Source of the DNA: Beroe forskalii
Lineage: Eukaryota; Ctenophora; Nuda; Beroida; Beroidae
Assembly (NCBI GenBank): GCA_011033025.1
Contig: WFMF01000004.1
Coordinates: forward strand, 930,001 to 994,000
DNA: 64,000 nucleotides
Direction: 5' to 3'
Shown piece by piece: positions 1-11,925 of this stretch. The translations under genes were made by a program, and so were the position numbers. Under the pieces are notes generated by a model. That model had not been told where the DNA came from. It was given only the letters and a program-made list of their open reading frames with translations, and made no database searches. Position 1 is the first letter of the stretch, and every line of letters starts with the position of its first letter.

Positions 1-271
1 CCTCCAACATTGAATAAGGCTGGCACCATGGCTTCCACTCCATGCTGTCATACTCCAACCCCACTCTCTGGAAGTTCCTGGACGCCCTGAAAGCAGAGCA
101 GGCACTCACAGACCTCAACCTCACCAGGAGACAGCTGCGTTAACCATCTGAACCCAGAGCCACCAAGTGACCAAGTGGGTCAGATACGATCAGAGGCTGC
201 AGAAGATTGTTGAGGACTACGAATCTTTCGCTGATGTTATGTATTTGGAAGCAGTTGGTAACATTACTTGA
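1..271 (+). pseudogene. MULE-type transposase C-terminal remnant
   Basis: Reading from base 3 gives a segment containing WKFLDALKAEQALTDLNLT. A shift of frame near base 170 then continues as KWVRYDQRLQKIVEDYESF and ends at a TGA at 269-271. From memory, this order (a WHxxF...HPxLWKFLxALKxEQ block, then a YxxxNQRLQxIVxxY block) is typical of the C-terminal end of Mutator-like transposases, often with FLYWCH domains, in invertebrate genomes. Two in-frame stops (after NIE, and after RRQLR) and one frameshift show it is dead. Only the tail lies in the window, so the element's other end must be to the left. The family call is recognition from memory and not a search. Confidence 0.5.
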
Positions 272-1000
272 AGTAATTTAATTATATTTTGAGTGCTAAT
301 ATAATTATCTTTGTGTGAAACATGCTGATTATACAGTACTTTATTCTAAACATTGATTACCTCATTAACTCTGTGTGTTATTTGGACAAATGTCCGTGTC
401 GGACAAGTGAAAGGCTCCTCCTAATCGGTTTTCAATAAGTTTGAATAAACTAATAAATTGTTATGGGATTTCCTGACAAATGACCATATCCGACAAATGT
501 CCGCAAAATTTCGTAGTGTGTTTCGGACAACTGTCCGTGTCGGACAAATGTCCGACTACCTGTGAAAAATGTTCATGCGGAAAAGCTGGCATATCATGTC
601 TGCCATCCTGTTATTGTAAACAGAAATGTAATCTGCTAAAAATAGTGATATTTCGAATGTTAGTAAGCATGGGAAAAACGTAGTATTGGAAAAAATTTAT
701 ACTGCCGGTGGGGATGGTAAACGGGGTTCAAAATAGCCACTTAGTCTCTTACCTATTGAATAAGTAAACATTAAATAAACTATTGACTAAATGAACGTAT
801 CATTATTAGCAATGTTATTTTTATTGATATCGTCGATAATTATTGTTGACGTTCGAGTGTAATTTTTTTAGATACCATATTATATTTTGATTTTGTTATC
901 AATGTAAGGAAGCATTCAAAAATTATAATGGAACTGTTTGATATGGCCGCTTCAGGTTTGTAAACTGGTTAGAAGGTGAGAGGCCAAAAGTACATCATTC
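272..1000. other. Intergenic, with GGACAAATGTCC-type motif
   Basis: No gene is visible. Between about 385 and 570 the near-palindrome GGACAAnTGTCC recurs several times, next to short CGTGTCGGACAA runs. A related TGTCCGTTTTGTCC cluster appears at 9075-9215. The rest is AT-rich single-copy-looking DNA. Confidence 0.45.
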
Positions 1001-1870
1001 AATACAGCAACACCCTAGATCGGCGTTGGCCACAAATATTGGAAAATTGCCCAAGATTGCAAAATGGGCGTGGTCCTTAGTGACTTCCCAGAGGGTCGGA
1101 GACCAAAAATAACCCTTTCAATCGATTCAGCGTCCCAAAAAACATACCTGTAGACACCCTACATTATATATCACAAATGTCGATTTCATATTGGAAAATT
1201 GTCCAAAATGGCAAAATGGGCGTGGTCCTTACTGGCTTCCCAGAGCGTCGGAGACCAAAACTAACACTTCCAATCGATTCAGCGTCCCAAAAAACATAAC
1301 TGTAGACACCCTACATTATATATCAGGAAGGTCGATTTTATATTGGAAAATTGCCCAAAATGGCGAAATGGGCGTGGCCCGTAGTGGCTTCCCCGAGGGT
1401 CGGAGACCAAAACTAACCCTTCCAATCGATTCAGCGTCCCAAAAAACATAACTGTAGACACCCTACATTATATATCACGAAGGTCGATTTTATATTGGAA
1501 AATTGCCCAAAATGGCGAAATGGGCGTGGCCCGTAGTGGCTTCCCCGAGGGTCGGAGACCAAAACTAACCCTTTCAATCGATTCAGCGTCCCAAAAAACA
1601 TGACTGTAGGCACCCAACATCGCCTACTTTTGGAGTTGGCCGAAAATGCAAAAATTGGCCATGAAATGCCCAATTAAAAATGGGCGTGGCCCGTAGTGGC
1701 TTCTGAGAAGGTCGGGGGCCAAAAATAACCCTTCCAATCGATTCAGCGTCCTAAAAAACATAACTTTCGACACCTCATATGCCTCATCTACTAAAAGTAT
1801 ACTTTTTACCTCAAAATCTCAAATTTTCCCACGCTAAAAAAGGGCGTGGCCATTTCACCATGATGCCAAG
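1000..1870. repeat. 152-bp tandem repeat array
   Basis: The string TATTGGAAAATTG starts at 1037, 1189, 1341 and 1493, a constant step of 152 bases. Each unit contains a GGGCGTGGCC(C/T) box, a GGTCGGAGACCAAAA box and the block AATCGATTCAGCGTCC. The outer units are more diverged (to about 1770), and a last GGGCGTGGCC box sits at about 1843. Short open frames across the array repeat with the unit and have no coding support. Confidence 0.9.
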
Positions 1871-2875
1871 GTTGAAAAATTTGTATCACGGCGGGAGGTT
1901 GTCAGGGATGGTCTAAAATACCCTCTACAACCGGTCATTAAAGGGTATAAATATTTGCATCTGATTTCAGTTAAGTCACCAGACTATTGTGCCAACAGAC
2001 AGACAAGTCGGGTTACCTGAAATGGTTTAAACTTGAAATTGTTGCGGGAAAGCATTCAACATGCTTTTCGTATTACGATGTAAGTAAAGCAGAATCAAGA
2101 CAAATTGTCGGGATTCAACACATTCAATGATAGTATTTCTGATAACGAAATAGGCTCTGCCAGCCAATCGCCCGATCTATACCTTGTCTGTCTGTTGTTA
2201 TTTGTGCCACGTACAATGTGATTACTCAGTTTAATGAGAATAAAGTAATAATAAACAAGCTTTTAAATTTGCTCGTTGGATGTCAGACGGTGATCAAACT
2301 ATTTGAAGGTAGACAAGGTACATCAGCTCCAAATTTTTACTGCATAAAACTGCAACAATATCCAGATCCGTCATTATTCTTTAAACACAAGGAAATATTA
2401 CTATACGGTATATGAACAAATGCAAATTGGGGATCAAGTTGGAAATCAATGAACTACTTCTCAAACAAAAGGACAGTAGTGGTACTGTGAGACGACTTCT
2501 GATATTTCAAAGATCAGCTCCGTCTCGTTGGATATTTGTACCGCTTGACGGAACAGTCGAGCGTTAAAACAAGCAATGCATGGTTCATAAATCTGATATT
2601 TTTCGAAGCTTAGACTTCGTTCAAGATGAAAGCACTATACTTGAGGTCCTTTTTATCCTGTCTTCAATTCGTGAGTGCCTCGCAACGGATACGATCGTCC
2701 TGCGTTCGAGGATTATCTGTCTCTGTGAACGCGCTGAGTTGCGCGCGCGTCCAGCGTCTGATACTGCCCTCTGATTGGCCAATGTCATGATGTCACGTGA
2801 CGAAGTGTACTTTTGAGCCGGCGCGGATGTCCTATTCGATCCGCCAATTACTAATACGCCGACTATAATATGGAC
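1871..2875. other. Intergenic DNA
   Basis: I see no supported gene. The short open frames at 2218-2415 and 2580-2774 lack any recognisable domain. 2690-2880 is CpG-rich (GCGCGCGTCC, CGCGACTC-like words) and leads into the palindrome pair. Confidence 0.4.
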
Positions 2876-2970
2876 AAGACGCGTGACGTGACGCGTCACG
2901 TCACGATTAGTTAGAACAGGGGACGCATGACGTGACGCGTGACGTGACGCGTCATGTCACGATTAGTTGG
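2876..2970. repeat. Duplicated CRE-like palindrome
   Basis: 2883-2904 is a perfect 22-base palindrome built from TGACG/CGTCA half-sites around a central CGCG. It is followed by ATTAGTTAG. About 56 bases later (2939-2960) the block recurs with one mismatch in the palindrome, again followed by ATTAGTTGG. The half-sites resemble ATF/CREB sites, but any protein binding is inference. Confidence 0.7.
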
Positions 2971-3059
2971 GGTCTAATGTCCTAGCTGTAGGATAATGTC
3001 CTAGGATAATGTCCTAGACTTAAAGCTGTAGGACAGTGAGTGAATACCTACTTACCTAC

Positions 3060-4065
3060 ATACAAAACTACAAAAGCTCCATAAAATCATGGGTTTTGGG
3101 TCTCTAGGAACTACCTGAGCCCACCTGAGGTCATGAGCCGAAATACCAATATATCCCGAGCAATGGGTCATGGGTAGCCAGAATCATGGTTTCGATCCAT
3201 AACTTCTTTCCTGAGGGTTTTCAAGCATATTTGTGGCAGCAGTCAAATAAAAACATTGCCATTGTGATTCACTTCAGTTCAAAATGAAGCTTCTTGAGTT
3301 CTATGAGCTTCCTCCGCCAAGATTCCACTATAGCCCAAAGAATGGGTTGCAAGTACCCTGAAAAGTGGTTTTTGGCCCATAACTTCTCTTCTGAGAGTTT
3401 TCGAGTATATTTGTGACGACAATCGAATAAAAACATGGTCCTTTCGATTCATTCGCGCCAAAGATAAAGCCTCTACGACCTTTCTGAGCCAAGATACCAA
3501 TATAGCCCAAATTATGGTTCGCTGACTACTCCAAAAATGGTTTTTGGCCCATAACTTCTTCTCTGGGAGTTCTACGGCATATTGGAGTCAACAATTGTAT
3601 AAAAACACGGCTGTTGCGATTCTTTTGCGCCCAAGATAAAGCCTCTACGACCTTCCTGAGCCAAGATACCAATATAGCCCAAATAATGGTTCGCGGACTA
3701 CTCCGCAAATGGTTTTTGGCCCATAACTTCTTCCCTGAGGGTTCTACAGCATATTGGTGTCAAAAATTGTATAAAAACGTGGTCATTGCGATTCGTTTGA
3801 GCCCAAGATAAAGCCTCTACGACCTTCCTGAGCCAAGATACCAATATAGCCCAAATAATGGTTTGCGGACTACTCCGAAAATGGTTTTTGGCCCATAACT
3901 TCTTCCCTGACGGTTCTACGGCATATTGGTGTCAACAATTGTATAAAAACACGTTTATTGCGATTCTTTTGAGCCCAAAATGAAGTCTCTACGACTTTTC
4001 TAAGCCGAGTTATGAAAAAACGACATAGCGTATAAATATAAAAAAGGGCGTGGCCCAAAAAACCA
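3060..4065. repeat. About 171-bp tandem repeat array
   Basis: The string GGCCCATAACTTCT recurs at about 3375, 3546, 3718 and 3889 (steps of 171-172), with a diverged first unit at about 3197. Units share AAGCCTCTACGACCTTCCTGA and CCAATATAGCCCAAAT. Like the array at 1000-1870, it ends in a AAAAAGGGCGTGGCC string (about 4045). Confidence 0.88.
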
Positions 4066-5271
4066 CCGCCCCCATGGGGTAGGTTGGTAAACTTTTTTTT
4101 CTGGGCTCCTGGGACCCAGTACTAGCCCCTGAAATAGTAAATGAATTGTTATAAAAAATTTCCAGGTAAGCTGGAATTTTTGCAAAAATTGGGTGGATTA
4201 ATACGAAATCGACACACCATCTTAGCCCATGGAATAAACACGCCCGTAAAAGGGCTTCAATATCAACTTTCAAATTACCGTAGTGGAAATGTATCTCGTA
4301 GGCCAGAGATTTAGTGTTGCAGTGATGAGTAACGTCTCCATGTTGTGTATGAGGGGACGCGGAGAGACGTAGAATAGATACCTGCGAAGATATTACCTTT
4401 AAATCCCCTTTGTAGAAAACTGTACAATGCCCGTTTGTTGAAATGAAAAAACAATAACAAACATAAGAACAAAACATTCTCCCAGAACGAATTGAAATAA
4501 AGAGCCCTCGCCGCGCGCGCGTGCGTACACGCGTGCGCGCTACATTGATGAAATACAAATTTTCGCGTGCTACATACGTTCCATCGTTTCAGCTAGACAG
4601 TGAACCATACTGACTAGATAATTGCAGTAACCATGCAAACAGCGAATAGCTTTTCTTAGAAGATACACATGTGTACCTCCAGCACTGCCGAACTAATCAG
4701 AGATCACGTGCGTTACAAAATAGCATGTTTAAAATGTACAATGAGTAGCTGTGTCTAGGTAGGGACATCTATTTTTAACGTCTCACTTGTATTCACACAC
4801 ATCACAGTACGTGTATATACAGACGGTTAAAACCCATAAGTCGTCATTCTGTCAAGCACAATATATTGAGATTTTGTGAAAGTTTGACCTGTTTAAACTT
4901 TTAAACGCTGTCTTGTTCTTAAAACAATAGAGTCATCATGAGCATGGTTAATCGGTAAACGAATACTTCGAGTCTACGTGAATTCGCGGCGGCAGAGTTC
5001 AGTGAGCTTTGGTGAAACCTACCGCGCCATTTTCAGTAACGTTATCAGAATTTGAGATCAGAGCTCGCAAAATATTTTCCGAGTATGCAGATTTTCACAG
5101 TTGACTGTCAAATTAGGCCTAATCAGCTATGAAGAAAAACTTTATCAAAATTTGATACTGGATACGTCACTGCAACAGGGGTCACTTTGCGTTGAGGTTG
5201 GGCTCAGCAGGTCACTCTAGAGACACTTTTCCGATTCAGCACGGATATAGGTTAGGATCTGAGATTGCATT
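4066..5271. other. Intergenic DNA
   Basis: No supported gene. It includes a short alternating GC tract (CGCGCGCGTGCG near 4512) that could adopt Z-DNA. The long open frame on the minus strand (4010-4558) runs out of the satellite array and has no domain. Confidence 0.4.
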
Positions 5272-5476
5272 GTGAAATGCAGTGCGCCGCGCACTGGTGA
5301 AAAATTACTTGAGTTACGTGCAAAACAGAAAAATATTCTGAAGGAGCAGTTTGAAATAAGGAAAATCCCCATGGCAACGTGGAGCCCCTATATCCCTGCC
5401 ACATGCTCATTTCCAGTTGCCCGCTTTGCTATTTGCTTACAACTGATTAACTCTGCCAATCTTTTCGAACTTTTGA

Positions 5477-5881
5477 TTGAGAATGAAGATGCCAAAGACT
5501 TTGAAGAAAGTGACGAAATGTTTCAGGAAGAAGAGTGACAGGGTTTACATATACGACGAGGAGGTAGAAGCATACAGGAGGTCACGGTTCGCACGGTTCT
5601 ACGGGGCGTTGGGGTTCATCCATATTCCACAGCGACAGAAGTATCAGCCTGAGGTTAGGGATAGGGAGTCTCCACTCCCACTCCCCTCCCGCAGCACCAG
5701 TGTGGAGGGGGAGGAGTGGGAGGTTGAGGGGGTGGAGGTCCTCACTCTCGAGGGGGACTTGCCACCCCGAACAGAGGAGGGGGAGCAGTTGGAGCCCCTC
5801 CCCGTCATAATAGCCTGGGAATATCCAGAAGAACAAATGCCTGTTTTTCTGGATTTCCACTATTTTGACAGGGGTTACTAG
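5477..5881 (+). CDS. Hypothetical small acidic protein
   Basis: The frame encodes 134 residues: a basic N-terminus (MRMKMPKTLKKVTKCFRKK), then a very acidic middle rich in VEGEE/EVEGVEVL and PPRTEEGEQ, and a C-terminus ending DFHYFDRGY. It overlaps an upstream open frame, 5272-5538 (starts MKCSAPRTGEKL), so either start could be used or the two could be spliced parts of one gene. The best support that it codes is a second copy at 7057-7285. There the last 60 or so codons remain open with mostly silent or conservative changes (for example HYF to HNF). I do not recognise the family. Low-complexity composition could also explain the open frame. Confidence 0.35.
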   Translation: MRMKMPKTLKKVTKCFRKKSDRVYIYDEEVEAYRRSRFARFYGALGFIHIPQRQKYQPEVRDRESPLPLPSRSTSVEGEEWEVEGVEVLTLEGDLPPRTEEGEQLEPLPVIIAWEYPEEQMPVFLDFHYFDRGY

Positions 5882-5940
5882 TTAGGTTAAGGGTCCATTT
5901 TCATTTGTTCTTAGGTTCATGTCAAATCACACATATTCAG

Positions 5941-6240
5941 ATATTTATGACGACCATACGGTCTGATGTCGTTTGAATTTGTTGAGGCGATTTGAACCTG
6001 ATAACATGTCCTGTAATTATCCATATTTCATACTGTGCTTAAGTTCAACGTGACTCGATCGAAATCCAAACATTTATGACGACCGAATGGTCTGATGTCG
6101 TTTGATTTTGTTCGGGAAACTTTGGACTTGTGAACATCATATTCTAGGGTATAGTTTACTTATCGTGTTTTGGTCAACTTAACTTGAACAAAATTCAAAC
6201 ATTTATGACGACCAATTGGTCTGATGTCGTTTGATTTTGT
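5941..6240. repeat. Hairpin motif cluster, copies 1-3
   Basis: Three copies (at about 5941, 6070 and 6200) share TTATGACGACC-N4-GGTCTGATGTCGTTTG. Within each, GACC can pair with GGTC and ACGAC with GTCGT. The N4 loop varies (ATAC, GAAT, AATT) while the stem is kept. Spacing is about 130 bases. Confidence 0.75.
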
Positions 6241-7056
6241 TCGAGAAAAGTTAGACCAGATATTATTATTTGATAGAAAATCACTAACCATACTTTGCAG
6301 CAAACAGGTAGGTATTAACCATTTCAGGTTTCAGACAAGTGCTCCTCAACTAGTGTCATCAGGTAAAAGAAAACATTTAATTAGTTTCGCATTTCACTTT
6401 CAGCACTTTTTTCATGGCATGATTTGGTTGCAATTTAAGTCATTGATTCTGCCTTTGTTTCATTTTTATAGTTTTATGCACGGTTATTTATTTTGATTTT
6501 AACATCAATTTCATTTCAGGGGACGGGGGGCCTATAATCTTAAGGCTATCAACACAACCATCCAAATTCGGATGTCATTGCTACAACCACACTCAGAAAC
6601 TACAGACAGATGACGACAGAATCAGAATTTGCAGACAGATAGCGAGGATTAAAGATTGTACTAACGACAGGGACTAAAAAGATCACAAAGAAGACAGATG
6701 ACGACAGGGATTCCATCATCAGATCTACGAAGAAGACATCGAATTCATTATTAATCGTAATATCCAAATACAGCTATCATGGCTTTAAGTTTTCTAATTA
6801 CAATACTTTTTAGATTTTCAAACACAATTCAATAAATGACTTTCACTGTCTTCACATTAAATTATCTGGCGTTATCTGATGAAATGTTAGGACAAGGGTC
6901 AGTGGGTTACTAAAGAGGGTCAATTGTCAAATCGCGCTGATTGGGGTCACTTCAGGTTAGGAGAAGGGTTAGTGGGTCACGTGAGAGGGTCAACTCTGCG
7001 CCGATAGGGTAGTAAGAAATCGTTCACATATTACGTAATCACCTAGGGGGAGGGGA
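6241..7056. other. Intergenic DNA between duplicated units
   Basis: No gene is supported. A CAG-GTAGGTATTAACC block near 6305 recurs near 7725 at the same place relative to the hairpins, so it belongs to the duplicated unit. GACGACAG-rich direct repeats lie at 6600-6720. Confidence 0.4.
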
Positions 7057-7285
7057 GAGAAGTATCAGCCAGAAGTTAGGGAGTCTCCACTCCCACAGCA
7101 CCAGTGTTGAGGGGGAGGAGTGGGAGGTGGAGGGGGTGGAAGTCCTTACTCTCGAGGGGGACTTGCCACCCCGAACAGAGGAGGGGGAGCAGTGGGATCC
7201 TCTCCCCGTCATAATAGCTTGGGAGTACCCAGAAGAACAAATGCCTGTCTTTCTGGACTTCCACAATTTTGACAGGGGTTACTAG
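7057..7285 (+). pseudogene. Second, frameshifted copy of the acidic ORF
   Basis: This copy matches 5637-5881 closely. An 11-base deletion in the CTCCCACTCCCCTCCC stretch puts the 5' part (KYQPEVRESPLP) out of frame with the 3' part. The 3' part still reads EGEEWEVEGVEVLTLEGD to DFHNFDRGY and a TAG. The N-terminal 50 residues of the first copy are absent. The unit was duplicated together with the three hairpin motifs that follow it. Confidence 0.55.
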
Positions 7286-7339
7286 TTAGGTTTAGGCTAA
7301 ATTTCATTATCTTGCATGTTCAAATCAACTTCACAAATT

Positions 7340-7650
7340 CAGATATTTATGACGAACACCCGTGGTCTGGTGTCGTTTAAATTTGTTTGGGGTGATTTGA
7401 ACCTGTGCATAATTCTCATGATTAACTAGTTTTAGAGTTTTTGTATTACAGTATTACTATTAGTTCGACTTGACTCGAGCGAAATACAAACATCTATGAC
7501 GACCAATGGTCCGATGTCGTTCGGTTTTGTTCGAGAAAAGTTGAACTTTTATGCACTATTTCATAATATCCGTAAACTCTTTTCAACTCGACTCGATCAA
7601 AATTCAAATATTTATGACGACCTAAAGGTCTGATGGCGTTTGATTTTGTA
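7340..7650. repeat. Hairpin motif cluster, copies 4-6
   Basis: Three more copies (about 7344, 7491 and 7609) follow the second ORF copy. They are less regular: the first has GACGAACACCCGTGGTCTGGTGTCG, and the others keep GACGACC and GGTC. The order ORF, hairpin, hairpin, hairpin, GTAGGTATTAACC matches the first unit. Confidence 0.7.
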
Positions 7651-7872
7651 AGAGAAAAGTTGAACCTGGCTTATCAATTTGATTGCATATGTTCTTACCA
7701 TACTTTACAGCAATACAGCATACAGGTAGGTATTAACCATAGTTTCAGAGTACAGATGTTTGACACAGAAGGGGATGTGGTGGTCTATTGGATATTGCAC
7801 CAAACAAAAAACAAAATTCCAGTTTCCGGCCCATTCTCTTACCATGAAGATAGTTGCATTATGAGAGTGTAG

Positions 7873-8540
7873 GAAGCTTGCACATGGCCGTACAGCTTCA
7901 CCACCAGTCTGTAAAGGAGCACGTCACCTGTAGGAATTAGGAGGATCTCTTAGCATGTGACGAGTACTCTAGTTTGTTAACTGAAATACTGCAAAAATGA
8001 CAGGGGTCTGGCTGCAACAGGATACTTGGACATAAGTATAACTCATTTCAGTCCAGTTTGGTTACTATTTTAGATAATTACTATCACCATGGATCCCAAA
8101 TATTTTGGTGAATTTAGTTGTAGGTACTGACTTAAGAAAGTAAATGAATCATTTTATAACCAATAGCAACGAATTTAAGTTTATTTTAAATTCTTCTCGG
8201 CAGTTAGATAATTGCATGTAAACATGTGCTATTAACCGTGAACAATTGAATATTACGCTCATGTGCAGGTGTTTTGAAATCTAATACTGCTAAGAATAAA
8301 TGCGCTGCCCTATGATTTATTTCAACCAAAACTTACAATAGAGTATCGACTAGGTAATACAATATTACAATAACCAATCATTGATGATTGATGATTTAAT
8401 AAAATAAATCTGGAATGCATAACTATGATGCCTTGACGTACCAACACGCCAGTATATCCATTATATGTAGAGCCGATGAAGCTACAGCCAGCAATATAAG
8501 GTTTGCCCTTAAGTTTCAGGAGGAATATTGAGTTCACGCA
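7873..8540. other. Intergenic DNA
   Basis: AT-rich, with no supported gene or array. Confidence 0.4.
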
Positions 8541-8950
8541 GCCCGCATACGTCAGGCAACACAGCATACAGACAACACAGACAATACAGACATACAGACA
8601 ATACAAACATACAGACAACACAGACATACAGGTCATCTTATGAGAGCTGAATGCGAGGACAGAGGGCGCGGAATGGGGAGAGAAAATCATAGAATTTAAG
8701 TAAACGGGTGTGGATAATCGGTTAAAGCGAGAAAATTGTAAGAAAACGCACAGGTATAACGAATAGAGACGTACCTACGAAACACAGCAACGCTTGCATC
8801 AGTCTCGGCAGTAGCACAACCATACCAGCACTATCTAGATGCAGTATCTTCAGCACCTGAAATGGCACTATTAAATGTTACTAAATGTTATTATTAAATG
8901 TTACTAAATGTTACTAAATGTTACTAAATGTTACTAATAGATGTTAGGTA
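8541..8950. repeat. Two short microsatellites
   Basis: 8560-8640 is a CAGACA(A/T)ACA-type repeat. 8866-8945 is a TTACTAAATG decamer repeated about six times with small gaps. Between them lies ordinary sequence without a gene. Confidence 0.75.
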
Positions 8951-9074
8951 CTAATAATAAAAGAATGATTGAATTCTGAACCGTCTATGCACAGTACTTT
9001 ACAACTTTACAGTGCCTAGTTCCCAAGTTCATTCAGATTCAAAAGCAATGATTTCAACTCTCTGAAATTTATTG

Positions 9075-9215
9075 AATGTCCGTTTTCAGAAAGCTGAAAC
9101 GGATATGTCCGTTTTGTCCACTTTGTCCGTTTTGTCCGCTGACAAATTTTCAAGCCTGTTTTGTCTGTAGTTGTCCGCTTCAATTCCACAATTTTTATTT
9201 CCGGACAAAACGGAC
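9075..9215. repeat. TGTCCGTTT-rich cluster
   Basis: TGTCCGTTTTGTCC words occur repeatedly on the plus strand and reappear inverted (GGACAAAACGGACA) at about 9202. The open frame across it (9076-9432) looks accidental: it is Cys/Pro-rich only because of the repeat. Confidence 0.5.
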
Positions 9216-9534
9216 AGTGACAGTCACATTGAAACTATATTGTCACTTGGACAGTGTGACAAGCCACAGTAATCCGCCCTTTAACATGAAACAAACGTAC
9301 GCGGAGTTACAGTATCAGTTTACAATTGATAAGATGTTATTAATACTAACTCACTATCAGAGCTTCATTAAAAAGTGTGAGAATTATTTGAAAGATGACG
9401 AAGAATCCAAGATAAATCAGAGGACAGTTTAATTAATGATCATGAAATAAATTCAATGTGATATTAAATGGATAGAAATCAAAACAAACTCAACAATAAC
9501 TCTCAAACTTCCAAAAGGTGTTTCAATCCACCTC

Positions 9535-11925
9535 AGTGGTACATAGTACATATCCTCAGTGGTACATACCCTCAGTGGTACATACCCTCAGTGGTACATA
9601 CCCTCAGTGATACATACCCTCAGTGGTACATACCCTCAGTGTTACATACCCTCAGTGTTACATACCCTCAGTGGTACATACCCTCAGTGTTACATACACT
9701 CAGTAATACAATATAACCTCAGTGGTACATATCCTCAGTGGTACATACCCTCAGTGTTACATACCCTCAGTGGTACATACCCTCAGTGATACATACCCTC
9801 AGTGGTACATACCCTCAGTGGTACAAACCCTCAGTGGTACATACCCTCAGTACATACCCTCAGTGGTACATCCCCTCAGTGGTACATACCCTCAGTGGTA
9901 CATACCCTCAGTAATACATACCCTCAGTGTTACATACCCTCAGTGGCACATACCCTCAGTGGTACATACCCTCAGTGGTACATACCCTCAGTAATACATA
10001 CCCTCAGTGTTACATACCCTCAGTGGCACATACCCTCAGTGGTACATACCCTCAGTGGTACATACCCTCAGTGGTACATACCCTCAGTGGTACATACCCT
10101 CAGAGGTACATACCCTCAGTGGTACATACCCTCAGTGGTACATACCCTCAGTGTTACATACCCTCAGTGGCACATACCCTCAGTGGTACATACCCTCAGT
10201 GGTACATACCCTCAGTAATACAATATAACCTCAGTGGTACATACCCTCAGTGGTACATACCCTCAGTGTTACATACCCTCAGTGGTACATACCCTCAGTG
10301 GTACATCCCCTCAGTGGTACATACCCTCAGTGGTACATACCCTCAGTGGTACATACCCTCAGTGTTACATACCCTCAGTGGTACATACCCTCAGTACATC
10401 CCCTCAGTGGTACATCCCCTCAGTGGTACTACATACCCTCAGTGGTAAATACCCTCAGTGGTACATACCCTCAGTGTTACATACCCTCAGTGGTACATAC
10501 CCTCAGTGGTACATCCCCTCAGTGGTACATACCCTCAGTGGTACATCCCCTCAGTGGTACATACCCTCAGTGGTACATACCCTCAGTGGTACATACCCTC
10601 AGTGTTACATCCCCTCAGTGGTACATACCCTCAGTACATCCCCTCAGTGGTACATCCCCTCATTGATACATACCCTCAGTGGTACATACCCTCAGTGGTA
10701 CATACCCTCAGTGGTACATACCCTCAGTGGTACATACCCTCATTGATACATACCCTCAGTGTTACATATCCTCAGTGGTACAAACCCTCAGTGGTACATA
10801 CCCTCAGTGGTACATACCCTCAGTGGTACATACCCTCAGTGGTACATACCCTCAGTGGTACATACCCTCAGTGGTACATACCCTCAGTGGTATATACCCT
10901 CAGTGAAACAATATAACCTCAGTGTTACATACCCTCAGTGGTACATACCCTCAGTGGTACATACCCTCAGTGGTACATCCCCTCAGTGGTACATACCCTC
11001 AGTGGTACATACTACATACCCTTAGTGGTTCATACCCTCAGTGGTACAAACCCTCAGTGTTACATACCCTCAGTAATACAATATAACCTCAGTGGTACAT
11101 ACCCTCAGTGGTACATACCCTCAGTGGTACATACCCTCAGTGGTACATACCCTCAGTGGTACATACCCTCAGTGGTACATACCCTCAGTGGTACATACCC
11201 TCAGTGGTACATACCCTCAGTGGTACATACCCTCAGTACATACCCTCAGTGGTACATACCCTCAGTGGTACATACCCTCAGTGGTACATACCCTCAGTGG
11301 TACATACCCTCAGTGGTACATACCCTCAGTGGTACATACCCTCAGTGGTACATACCCTCAGTGGTACATACCCTCAGTGGTACATACCCTCAGTGGTACA
11401 TACCCTCAGTGGTACATACCCTCAGTGGTGCATACCCTCAGTGGTACATACCCTCAGTGGTACATCCCCTGTTACATACCCTCAGTGGTACATACCCTCA
11501 GTGGTACATACCCTCAGTGGTACATACCCTCAGTGGTACATACCCTCAGTGGTACATACCCTCAGTGGTACATACCCTCAGTGGTACATACCCTCAGTGG
11601 TACATACCCTCAGTGGTACATACCCTCAGTGGTACATACCCTCAGTGGTACATACCCTCAGTGGTACATCCCCTCATTGATACATACCCTCAGTGTTACA
11701 TACCCTCAGTGGTACATACCCTCAGTGGTACATACCCTCAGTGGTACATACCCTCAGTGGTACATACCCTCAGTGGTACATACCCTCAGTGGTACATACC
11801 CTCAGTGGTACATCCCCTCAGTGTTACATACCCTCAGTGGTACATACCCTCAGTGGTACATACCCTCAGTGGTACATACCCTCAGTAATACAATATAAAC
11901 CTCAGTGGTACATACTGTTAGTGGT
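9535..11925. repeat. 16-bp minisatellite, about 150 units
   Basis: The unit is CCCTCAGTGGTACATA. Common variants are TGTTACATA, AGTAATACATA and CATTGATACATA, and truncated CAGTACATA units occur. A longer variant with AATACAATATAACCTCAGTGG occurs at about 9700, 10213, 10905, 11068 and 11882. Because 16 is one more than a multiple of 3, all three forward frames give the same 16-residue repeat [16 protein letters not shown] and stay open for hundreds of codons. These frames are a by-product and not a gene. Confidence 0.97.

Noticed and set aside
4010-4558. 182-codon minus-strand ORF
   Set aside because: Starts within ordinary DNA, runs into the satellite array, and has no domain.
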